From positions 1 through 5,419 of the forward strand of contig JAFGQA010000036.1 of the NCBI GenBank assembly GCA_016935885.1: a stretch of 5,419 nt of DNA, in the 5' to 3' direction. The first letter of the stretch is position 1, and each line of letters starts with the position of its first letter. The stretch comes from Phycisphaerae bacterium. Lineage in GTDB: Bacteria > Planctomycetota > Phycisphaerae > UBA1845 > UTPLA1. The notes beneath the pieces were generated by a model that was not told where the DNA came from, did no database searches, and saw nothing but the letters and a program-made list of their open reading frames with translations. This document shows, piece after piece, positions 1 to 4,965 of this stretch. A program made the translations under genes and the position numbers.

Positions 1-986
1 CCGATCGCCTCGCCGTACCGCTTCACGTGGCTCAGGAACTGCTCGACGGTGATGTAAAACAGGTCCCGGTTACCCAGGTCCGTGAGCTTGTCGTGGTAGG
101 CGAGATACTTGAGCTTCCGCTCGGTCTTCTTTCGCTGGGAGATGTCCCTGACGATGCAGGTCAGAAGCCGCTCGCCGGACACGGCACGGGAGTTACCGAA
201 GGAAATTTCGAGGTTCACGACCTCGTTGAACTTGTTCTGACCCAAGACCTCCAGGGTGCTTTCCAGCTTGGACGCCTTGCGGTCCGGATCGTCGATCACA
301 AAGTACTTGCGGATCAGGCTCGTGTAGCGCTTGTGCAGTGAAGGAGGAAAGAGGATCTGGATCTCCTTGTTGATGAGCTCCTTGGCGGTGTAGCCGAAAA
401 CGGAGCGCACCGCCGAGTTGGCGAACAGGATGCGGTAGTCCTCGCTGATCTGCAGGATCGGGTCCGTGACGGTCTCCGAGAGGGCCCAGTAGCTGTTGCG
501 TACGGCCTTGAGCTCCTGGGCCACGGTCTCCTGATGGGTCAGGTCCTTGACCAGCACCAGGACCTCGAGCGTGCTCTCGGCCCGATACACGACGAGGAAG
601 AGCTCTGCGGGAAAGTGCCGCCCGTCTCTGTGGAGCGCCCGCAGGGACAGGGTTTCCCGCGGTGAGCTTCCCTCCGCTTCCGTCCCCATGGCCTGTATCG
701 CCACTGCGAGCTTCTGCTCGAACTGCCGCACGGCATTCTTGGTCAGGAGCCGCGACACCGGCTTGCCCAGGATCTCCTCCGGGGCGTAGCCGAAAATTCC
801 TCTCGAAGCGCCGTTGGCGAAGCGGACGATACCCTTGCTGTCCAGGCGCAGCGCCGCATCCGTGGTGTGATCCGCGATCATCCGGAACAGCGTCGCCTGC
901 GACGCGGAAGGTAGCGCCGGCCGTTCGCCGACTACGGTTCGCGAGGGCGAGCGGAGCTCCGTCGCCGCTGGTTCTTCTTTTCCCAT
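1..986 (-). CDS. PAS-PAS-GGDEF sensor, probable diguanylate cyclase (C-terminus off the left edge)
   Basis: This is an open frame of 328 complete codons entering from the left edge. Residues about 31-150 form one PAS domain (FRMIADHTTDAALRLDSKG, FANGASRGIFGYAPEEILGK, ending in LVLVKDLTHQE). Residues about 162-285 form a second PAS domain (ILFANSAVRSVFGYTAKELI, ending in CIVRDISQRKKTERK). The opening of a GGDEF domain follows at about 293 (LKYLAYHDKLTDLGNRDLF). The GGDEF signature itself lies outside the window, so cyclase activity is inferred from architecture; an EAL domain could follow. There is no transmembrane segment or signal peptide in the visible part, so it is probably a cytoplasmic sensor that makes cyclic di-GMP. 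The ATG at 986 is the first methionine codon before PAS1; the Shine-Dalgarno before it is weak (GGCGGG). The usual LPNR of GGDEF openings reads LGNR here. The PAS-GGDEF assignment is secure; ligand and output are unknown. Confidence 0.9.
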   Translation of the reverse strand, partial: MGKEEPAATELRSPSRTVVGERPALPSASQATLFRMIADHTTDAALRLDSKGIVRFANGASRGIFGYAPEEILGKPVSRLLTKNAVRQFEQKLAVAIQAMGTEAEGSSPRETLSLRALHRDGRHFPAELFLVVYRAESTLEVLVLVKDLTHQETVAQELKAVRNSYWALSETVTDPILQISEDYRILFANSAVRSVFGYTAKELINKEIQILFPPSLHKRYTSLIRKYFVIDDPDRKASKLESTLEVLGQNKFNEVVNLEISFGNSRAVSGERLLTCIVRDISQRKKTERKLKYLAYHDKLTDLGNRDLFYITVEQFLSHVKRYGEAI

Positions 987-1145
987 CAGTACCCGCCTAT
1001 ATCCTTCGCTTCCGCGAGGGCGCGCGTTGTCCGAGCATGCACAACATACGAACGGTACCACGCCCCGGCCGCGTTTTCAGCGTACGGAAATCGTTCTCTC
1101 TTACGTATATCGGCGGCTACCCGCGATTTCTTGCCGTCGAATCGG

Positions 1146-1661
1146 CTACTCCCCCCTCGCCCGCAGCGCGGCAGGCAACTCACCCGCCCACGACCGAACC
1201 GCAGCCCAGTCGCGGATGTCGCTCGGCGGAAGGCCCTTCAGGGCAGGCAGCAGGCTCCAGGGCGGGCGGAGCTGCGCGGGATCGAACCTGCCGCCGAACA
1301 CCACACGGGCGGCCGGGCTGAGGTCCGGGAACTTGGCGAGCTCCTTGTCGAGCTGCTCCCGGGCTCCCTGCCACTCCTTTTCCTCGTCGTTGAAAGGTCC
1401 CAGAGCGAATACCGCAAATGGGAGTTGGCGGAGGGCCTTACCGTGCCGGGACAGGAAGCTACGGGCGTCCCTGTGCAGGCGAAACATGTACAGGGGCGCG
1501 CCCAGCACCACGGCCCCGTAGCCGCTGAGGTCCCGCACCTTCCGCGCGGGCTGGACGTCGACCTCCAGACCGGCCTCCCGGAGCGCTGCCCCCACCGCCC
1601 CGGCCACTTCCTGGGTCGACCCGTAGCTGGTGGCATAGGCTACGAGAATCGAATCCGTCAT
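1146..1661 (-). CDS. Flavodoxin-domain protein (HemG/flavodoxin-like, FMN-binding)
   Basis: The protein has 171 aa. It opens with strand beta-1 and an FMN phosphate loop (ILVAYATSYGSTQEVAGAV, with T11-S-Y-G-S-T16), the hallmark of flavodoxin-fold proteins. VVLGAPLYMFRLHRDARSFL (51-70) matches the second flavin-contacting region of stand-alone flavodoxin-domain proteins related to protoporphyrinogen oxidase HemG. FAVFALGPFNDEE (82-94) is the third core strand and loop. The size fits this family. The role is presumably electron transfer with bound FMN in the cytoplasm; the substrate partner is unknown, and no heme-synthesis gene is nearby to support a HemG role. The ATG at 1661 is chosen because GAGGAGGGG (1665-1673) lies at suitable spacing and the P-loop strand starts within five residues. 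An upstream in-frame ATG at 1760 would add 33 residues without domain similarity. The gene is monocistronic as far as can be seen. Confidence 0.85.
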   Translation of the reverse strand: MTDSILVAYATSYGSTQEVAGAVGAALREAGLEVDVQPARKVRDLSGYGAVVLGAPLYMFRLHRDARSFLSRHGKALRQLPFAVFALGPFNDEEKEWQGAREQLDKELAKFPDLSPAARVVFGGRFDPAQLRPPWSLLPALKGLPPSDIRDWAAVRSWAGELPAALRARGE

Positions 1662-1838
1662 GTGCCCCTCCTCTAGCAAAGGCTTTCTACCGAGTCCCGG
1701 GTGACCAGTCTGGCGGCGCGAAAGAGGCTCCGGGCCCCTCCCCCCGAGCCGCACCAGCAAGGCCAGCGTACGGTCCTCTTAAACACGGCCCTGCCCCGCT
1801 CGCGGAGCTCCCTCAGACTCGCCAGCCCGCCGCGGCGA

Positions 1839-2126
1839 TCACTTCCTCACGATCAGGTACCACATCGCCGCCAGCTTGATCCCACCTTCTCCCTCGATAG
1901 CCTGCTGCATCTCCTGGATAGTAGCGATCTTGTTGTTCATGTCATCCTTGAGGTTCTTGCCGTCGAACTCAGCGACCTTCTTTCCGTACGGGTCCCTGAT
2001 GTTCTTGCGGTCGATTTCCCCAAGCCTTGCACTGTTCCACGCTCTGACCGTGCTGCGGTCGATCTCTCCCATCTTCTGCCCGTTGCGGTTTCTCAACCAC
2101 CTGCCATCGAACGTGTACTCTGCCAT
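1839..2126 (-). CDS. Small four-repeat protein, resembling a 4-fold beta-flower protein
   Basis: The protein has 95 aa. Residues 7-71 are four consecutive units with an almost exact 16-residue period. They end GQKMGEID (16-23), SARLGEID (32-39), GKKVAEFD (48-55) and NKIATIQ (65-71), and each begins with a motif like R-x-x-(I/V/L)-(R/K). Each unit reads as a beta-hairpin blade. This pattern resembles the bacterial beta-flower families (radially repeated hairpins with DG..(I/V)R....G..(I/V)G.(I/F)D motifs); the assignment is from remembered motif resemblance, not alignment. Residues 72-95 are a helix followed by a hydrophobic tail (IKLAAMWYLIVRK) that could cap the repeat or touch a membrane. 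There is no signal peptide. The start at 2126 is supported by GGAGGAGGA at 2131-2139, 4 nt upstream; an in-frame ATG at 2222 would add 32 residues of low-complexity sequence and is unlikely. The function is unknown. Confidence 0.78.
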   Translation of the reverse strand: MAEYTFDGRWLRNRNGQKMGEIDRSTVRAWNSARLGEIDRKNIRDPYGKKVAEFDGKNLKDDMNNKIATIQEMQQAIEGEGGIKLAAMWYLIVRK

Positions 2127-2186
2127 CTCGTCCTCCTCCAGGTCAGCCCTCAGCGACGAACCCGGCGCCCAGCTGTACCGCCTTTG

Positions 2187-2211
2187 GGGAAGCAGGAAGC
2201 TCCAGCTTCCC
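2187..2211. repeat. Inverted repeat with two alternative pairings
   Basis: On the plus strand GGGAAGC (2187-2193), GGAAGC (2195-2200) and GCTTCC (2205-2210, extended by C at 2211) are present. The last arm can pair with either of the first two, giving a 6-bp stem with a TCCA loop or a 7-bp stem with an 11-nt loop. It lies about 60-85 nt upstream of the 95-aa repeat protein gene. It resembles REP-like intergenic palindromes in GC-rich bacteria, but only one copy is visible here, so dispersal cannot be judged. Confidence 0.45.
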
Positions 2212-2261
2212 GCGCTCACCATCTATCGTATCACGGACCGCGCTGCCTGGTCACCATGACC

Positions 2262-2318
2262 CGGTGGCGCGGACGCCAGCAGCGGTGGCGCGGACGCCAG
2301 CAGCGGTGGCGCGGACGC
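2262..2318. repeat. 21-bp tandem repeat, about 2.7 copies
   Basis: The unit CGGTGGCGCGGACGCCAGCA plus G occurs identically at 2262-2282 and 2283-2303. A third partial copy runs 2304-2318 and then diverges (TAGGAAC replaces CAGCAG). The period is a multiple of three, so open frames on both strands stay open through it and give repetitive peptides such as LASAPPL, but no recognisable protein contains it. It looks like a short intergenic minisatellite; a coding origin is not supported. Confidence 0.9.
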
Positions 2319-2355
2319 TAGGAACGGCGTCGCTTCGAGCGCTGAGCTACGCGAG

Positions 2356-2391
2356 TCGAACGACCCGGGCGCGACACGCCCGCGACTTCGA
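2356..2391. repeat. Imperfect hairpin downstream of the DinB-family gene
   Basis: TCGAA (2356-2360) pairs with TTCGA (2387-2391), and inside it CGGGCG pairs with CGCCCG around a 5-nt loop CGACA. Mismatched or bulged bases lie between the two stems. It sits about 135 nt beyond the DinB stop codon in the direction of transcription. It lacks a U-tract on the minus strand, so it is not a clear intrinsic terminator. Confidence 0.45.
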
Positions 2392-2524
2392 TAGACCGGT
2401 CTACGAGCGCTCACGGTGCCCGCTCAACGCGATCGAGCAGCCGCGTGACCAACTCTGGTTCGTCGAGCATTGTCCTCTGGCAAGAAGCTGGTGCGAAGAC
2501 AGCCGAGGAGGGTCTCTCCTTCAC

Positions 2525-3046
2525 CTACTGGTGTTCTTGGGACGCGCTTCCCATCCATTTCAATTCGATTCCGGCTATTCTCTGGATTCTCAAACCGAGT
2601 TGTGCGGCATGGTGCTGAACGTGCCGTATGCACTCGACGTACAGCTCTGCACGGGAAAAGGTTTTCGACGAGAATCCAGATGGTCCCCGTAGAGTGTGCT
2701 CATCATCCATTTGCAGTGTCGTCACGCATTTGGCGAGGCAGTGGCTCAGATACTCCGCGCATTTCGACCGTTCGTAGAGGTTCTTGGCTTCCTTCCATTC
2801 GAGTTCCTCGTAGTCCTGGAAGAACGCCTCGTTGTTTCGGTGGAACCTTTGTGCACGAAAGAGCGATTCATCTCGCTCGAGATACAGGTCCGTGAAGAAG
2901 AGCGCATGGAATACAACTTGACAGAAGGGGTAATCCCCATGGGACTCGTTCCATTCGTTCTGTGGGCAATTGCGTATACACTGGCCCAACGTATGCAGTG
3001 CACATTCCATTTGGCTCAGCACGACATGCTTGAACAACGCGATCAT
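2525..3046 (-). CDS. DinB-family (DinB/YfiT-like) putative metal-dependent protein
   Basis: The protein has 173 aa and a predicted four-helix-bundle layout. VFHALFFTDLYL (45-56) supplies the first expected metal ligand, H47. IRHVQHHAAQLGLRIQ (140-155) supplies the H-x-x-x-H pair (H142 and H146) typical of the last helix of DinB-superfamily proteins. GPSGFSSKTFSRAEL (121-135) matches the loop before that helix. Family members bind a divalent metal; some are thiol S-transferases (bacillithiol, mycothiol) or DNA-damage-induced proteins of unknown activity, so the substrate cannot be named. It is cytoplasmic, with no signal or membrane segment. The ATG at 3046 is chosen because GGGGAG (3051-3056) lies 4 nt upstream; an in-frame TTG at 3058 would add four residues and lacks a good Shine-Dalgarno. 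The gene is isolated, with a 282-nt gap to the upstream GNAT gene, and by eye it is less GC-rich than the genes at 1-1661. Confidence 0.87.
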   Translation of the reverse strand: MIALFKHVVLSQMECALHTLGQCIRNCPQNEWNESHGDYPFCQVVFHALFFTDLYLERDESLFRAQRFHRNNEAFFQDYEELEWKEAKNLYERSKCAEYLSHCLAKCVTTLQMDDEHTLRGPSGFSSKTFSRAELYVECIRHVQHHAAQLGLRIQRIAGIELKWMGSASQEHQ

Positions 3047-3211
3047 CAAGCTCCCCAAGTTCTGGTGTCAACCCTGGCCGACCGACAGATGCAGATGACA
3101 AGGAGACCGCGCCTTACCGATACGCCGGTAGCAGCGCGTGAAATCCCCGTACCGATCGCCGCATTCCCCCGAGTCTCCAGATCTACGGCGGAACAACGAG
3201 AGGCTGATTTG

Positions 3212-3231
3212 CCGCGCCGCCTGCGGCGCGG
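3212..3231. repeat. Perfect GC-rich hairpin downstream of the GNAT gene
   Basis: CCGCGCCGC (3212-3220) and GCGGCGCGG (3223-3231) are exact reverse complements around CT, in practice an 8-bp stem with a 4-nt loop. It lies about 100 nt past the GNAT stop and 165 nt before the DinB start. The 11-mer GCGGCGCGGTC (3223-3233) recurs exactly at 4005-4015 in another hairpin. There is no U-tract on either strand, so a simple intrinsic terminator is unlikely. The flank after it (CACCTCGAGCGT) loosely resembles the arm of integron attC sites, but the 7-bp core boxes are not conserved. Confidence 0.55.
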
Positions 3232-3328
3232 TCACCTCGAGCGTCGCGTAATGCCTCCTCCAGCGCAATAACCATGCCATGCTTCAGTGACACGGTCGAA
3301 GCACAGGCTCAACACTCCGGTCCGACGG

Positions 3329-3835
3329 CTATTTGAGCGCCTCTTCGTTTTTTGTCGCGGTATGCCCAGCCGATGTGCCCTTGATCTTCTTCTCGAACTC
3401 TCTCCCAAGCAGTAGATACTCTTTGTCGAGTCCATTCTTCCTGTAGAAGTGTATTGCCCTGAGATTTGCCTTCTCCACACCCACTTCGATTTGGTCATAT
3501 CCCATTTTTTCGGCTGCTCTTCTACAGTGCTTCAGTAGTTCACTTCCGATGCCTCTGCCGCGATGCGCCTCATCAACAATGAGTTCATTTATCAGGGCAG
3601 TCCCCTTGCGGTGAAGCACGCAGGAACAGTGGATGAGCGACGCAAATGCTACAATCTTGTCTTCGATTGCGTACACATATGCTGAATAGACCTCCGGCAG
3701 TGATTTCATCCTACAGAATTGATCTCGTAGAATGTCTAGACTCTCATGGTGTTCGAATCCTATCGATCGTGACAGTCCTTTCAATAGCCTGTGAATCTCC
3801 GGAAGGTCCTCTCCATCCCCGATGCGTATTGGCAC
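3329..3835 (-). CDS. GNAT-family N-acetyltransferase
   Basis: The protein has 168 aa, the usual size of a single GNAT domain. The N-terminal helix region (IRIGDGEDLPEIHRLLKGL) leads to the core strands. INELIVDEAHRGRGIGSELL (82-101) is motif A with the acetyl-CoA pyrophosphate-binding R92-G-R-G-I-G97. YDQIEVGVEKANLRAIHFYR (113-132) with KNG after it is motif B, including the Y131 commonly used as general acid. These proteins transfer an acetyl group from acetyl-CoA to an amine; the acceptor is unknown. The C-terminal tail after 150 is polar and probably disordered. The start is GTG at 3835, with a strong AAGGAG (3843-3848) 7 nt upstream and a stop codon only a few codons further up; there is no in-frame ATG between. 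It stands alone, with a 7-bp inverted repeat just upstream and a perfect hairpin downstream. By eye it is markedly less GC-rich than its neighbours, which suggests separate acquisition. Confidence 0.92.
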   Translation of the reverse strand: MPIRIGDGEDLPEIHRLLKGLSRSIGFEHHESLDILRDQFCRMKSLPEVYSAYVYAIEDKIVAFASLIHCSCVLHRKGTALINELIVDEAHRGRGIGSELLKHCRRAAEKMGYDQIEVGVEKANLRAIHFYRKNGLDKEYLLLGREFEKKIKGTSAGHTATKNEEALK

Positions 3836-3854
3836 CGATGATCTCCTTAATCAA

Positions 3855-3892
3855 GCCAGTCCTGGTCGCTACAACCGGAAAATCAGACTGGC
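3855..3892. promoter_or_regulatory. Inverted repeat just upstream of the GNAT ribosome binding site
   Basis: GCCAGTC (3855-3861) and GACTGGC (3886-3892) are exact reverse complements separated by 24 nt. The nearer arm ends 7 bases upstream of the AAGGAG that serves the GNAT start. The position would suit an operator or an mRNA stem affecting translation, but a 7-bp repeat can occur by chance and no promoter hexamers are clear. Confidence 0.3.
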
Positions 3893-3937
3893 CTCTTCTT
3901 GACGTACTCTGTGGCTCTTGCCTGCCAACCTTCTGTT

Positions 3938-4255
3938 TCATTCGGGGCTGGCGTGATGCCACCAACTCACCGCACCCTGAGCCGCGCAACCCTCCGGTTC
4001 CGCGGCGGCGCGGTCGCGCCGTCCGCGGCAACCGCCTCTTGCAGGGCGATCTTGGATGTCGATCTGGTAAGAAGTGATCACGCTGACGCATATCCCCTTG
4101 GCACTTGCGAACTCGAAGAGATGGTGGCAAAGGCCTCGCTCCGCATCTCGGTACCGGATCGTGCCACTGACAGCCCCAAATCTGCCGTGACTCATGACGT
4201 GCCAGGCTGTGAGCTTGATAATCGAATCGCCGTGCGTTCGTTCAGTCTTCGTCAT
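3938..4255 (-). pseudogene. NTF2-like (SnoaL-type) fragment, possibly a short or decaying gene
   Basis: The open frame has 105 codons. Residues 15-67 (HVMSHGRFGAVSGTIRYRD, then HHLFEFASAKG and VITSYQIDI) resemble the C-terminal half of small NTF2/SnoaL-like proteins, where HG..GAV.GT, a C..F.F...KG strand pair and an ITSY strand are common. The N-terminal helices of that fold are missing: only 14 residues precede the match. A GAGGA Shine-Dalgarno (4261-4265) lies 5 nt before the ATG at 4255, so the fragment may still be translated. After residue 69 the sequence turns into arginine/alanine/glycine-rich peptide because the frame runs through a GC-rich hairpin at codons 75-87, suggesting the original stop was lost. 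The family match is by recall of motif pattern and is moderate. The ligand or substrate is unknown. An alternative reading is a genuine small protein of unknown family. Confidence 0.5.
3996..4033. repeat. Long hairpin with two single bulged bases on one arm
   Basis: GGTT (3996-3999), CCGCGG (4000-4005) and CGGCGCG (4006-4012) pair with CGCGCCG (4015-4021), CCGCGG (4023-4028) and AACC (4030-4033). This makes 17 base pairs around a GT turn. The only interruptions are a T at 4022 and a C at 4029, both on the right arm. GCAA (3986-3989) and TTGC (4039-4042) can pair further out across an internal loop. Single extrahelical bases on one arm plus an unpaired spacer are features of folded integron attC sites, but consensus GTTRRRY/RYYYAAC boxes are absent at the ends. 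It lies between the GNAT gene and the NTF2-like fragment. Confidence 0.65.
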
Positions 4256-4279
4256 GGTGGTCCTCAGGCTCCGTTCCGT

Positions 4280-4287
4280 GTTAGGCG
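4280..4287 (+). other. GTTAGGCG element, matches integron core-site consensus GTTRRRY (copy 1)
   Basis: The plus strand reads GTTAGGCG; its first seven bases fit the GTTRRRY core recombination box. It lies in the spacer 25 nt upstream of the start of the NTF2-like fragment and 128 nt beyond the DUF1801 stop. An identical octamer lies at 4941-4948. No partner RYYYAAC box at attC distance is visible, so this is a motif match only and could be chance. Confidence 0.3.
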
Positions 4288-4414
4288 GACGGCGAACTCA
4301 ATTTCGTGCGGACCGGAAGATCAGGCTGAATTTGCCCCAGCTGCCTCTTCTCTCACAGGTCCGGCCGGCGCTGCGGAACACCATGGAACGGGGTTTGGGC
4401 GGATAGCCCAGTCC

Positions 4415-4900
4415 TCAGCTCACCGCTTTCTTCACCAGTGCGCCGATCTTTGCCTCTCCAGCGGCGGTCAACTCCTTCAGCGCGAATGCGACTGGCCACA
4501 GGACCCCTTCGTCGAGGTTCGCCGCGTCGCTGAAGCCGAAAGTCGCGTACCTCGTCTTGAATTTCTGCGCGCTTTGGAAGAAGCAGACGACCTCGTCGTC
4601 CTTGGCATACGCGGGCATTCCGTACCAGAGTCTCGGCAAGAGGCCTGGCGCGCTCGCTTTGATGACAGCATGGAGCCGCTTGGCCATGCCGCGATCCGGT
4701 TCCAGCATCTCGGCGATCTTCGCGAGCACGGCGCTTTCCCCGGCCGCCTTGTCGGCGCGCGGGCCGCGGCGCGCGGCCGCCTTCAGCTCTTCGGCGCGCT
4801 CCTTCATCGCAATTCGTTCTTCGTCCGTGAATCCTTTGGACGTCTTGTCGGTCCTGCTGGTACTCTTGGCGGACTTGCGCGCTCCCTTCTCTGGGCTCAT
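4415..4900 (-). CDS. DUF1801 (YdhG-like, frataxin-like fold) protein
   Basis: The protein has 161 aa. Residues 1-23 are Lys/Ser-rich and probably disordered. [19 protein letters not shown] (24-42) is a charged helix. [20 protein letters not shown] (58-77) followed by [20 protein letters not shown] (81-100), with its WYGMPAY signature, and [20 protein letters not shown] (104-123) are characteristic of DUF1801 proteins. The end, [20 protein letters not shown] (140-159), fits the family's usual C-terminus, so the gene looks intact. A DUF1801 member in Bacillus is described as a frataxin-like iron chaperone; that role should not be transferred automatically. The ATG at 4900 is preceded by AGGAGGGGA (4906-4914) at 5-nt spacing. 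An in-frame ATG at 4969 overlaps the methyltransferase stop (ATGA) and would add 23 unrelated residues. A weak 5-bp hairpin (4396-4410) follows the stop. The codons are GC-rich, unlike the adjacent methyltransferase. Confidence 0.88.
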   Translation of the reverse strand: MSPEKGARKSAKSTSRTDKTSKGFTDEERIAMKERAEELKAAARRGPRADKAAGESAVLAKIAEMLEPDRGMAKRLHAVIKASAPGLLPRLWYGMPAYAKDDEVVCFFQSAQKFKTRYATFGFSDAANLDEGVLWPVAFALKELTAAGEAKIGALVKKAVS

Positions 4901-4940
4901 AGAAATCCCCTCCTGCTCACTCGCGTGACACCCTCGCCAT

Positions 4941-4948
4941 GTTAGGCG
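4941..4948 (+). other. GTTAGGCG element, matches integron core-site consensus GTTRRRY (copy 2)
   Basis: This is identical to 4280-4287, and 661 bp separate the two copies. It lies in the gap between the methyltransferase stop (4966) and the DUF1801 start (4900), so the two copies bracket the DUF1801 gene exactly as cassette boundaries would. The orientation is a difficulty: in gene direction the strand reads GCCTAAC shortly before the next start, whereas a standard cassette would show GTTRRRY there, and no attC hairpin fits in the 40 nt available. Confidence 0.3.
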
Positions 4949-4965
4949 TGAAGATGCTGTGCATT

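Larger units (their letters stand above)
2127..2524. other. Non-coding spacer rich in repeats
   Basis: I see no convincing gene in these roughly 400 bases. Open frames here are short, biased by the 21-bp repeat and lack family-like sequence. The stretch holds the leader and Shine-Dalgarno of the 95-aa repeat protein (near 2131), an inverted repeat (2187-2211), a minisatellite (2262-2318) and an imperfect hairpin (2356-2391). It separates the left part of the window from the row of single small genes starting at 2525. Confidence 0.6.

Noticed and set aside
662..1321. Plus-strand open frame of 219 codons and other plus-strand frames over 27-1676
   Set aside because: They are antisense to the PAS-GGDEF and flavodoxin genes, Arg/Pro/Ser-rich and without domain similarity.
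2223..2414. Minus-strand open frame of 63 codons through the minisatellite
   Set aside because: It is open only because the 21-bp repeat has no stops; the peptide is low-complexity (LASAPPL repeats) and there is no convincing Shine-Dalgarno.
2414..2473. Short minus-strand frame MLDEPELVTRLLDRVERAP ending near 2414
   Set aside because: Only 19 codons with protein-like composition and a poorly spaced AGAGGA; nothing in the flanks restores a longer protein, so it is too short to support.
3043..3071. TTGACA on the minus strand (plus 3066-3071) as a -35 box for the DinB gene
   Set aside because: With normal 17-nt spacing the -10 box would fall on the start codon itself and has no TATAAT-like sequence, so it cannot drive this gene.
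3068..3280. Minus-strand frame of 70 codons between the DinB and GNAT genes
   Set aside because: It runs through the perfect hairpin at 3212-3231, has Arg-rich composition and no family-like motif; treated as spacer.
4396..4410. TGGGC/GCCCA hairpin as terminator of the DUF1801 gene
   Set aside because: The stem is only 5 bp with no U-tract on the minus strand; too weak to call.
3899..4945. Plus-strand open frame of 348 codons
   Set aside because: It lies antisense to the well-supported DUF1801 gene and the NTF2-like fragment and has no recognisable domain; it is a by-product of GC-rich codon use on the other strand.
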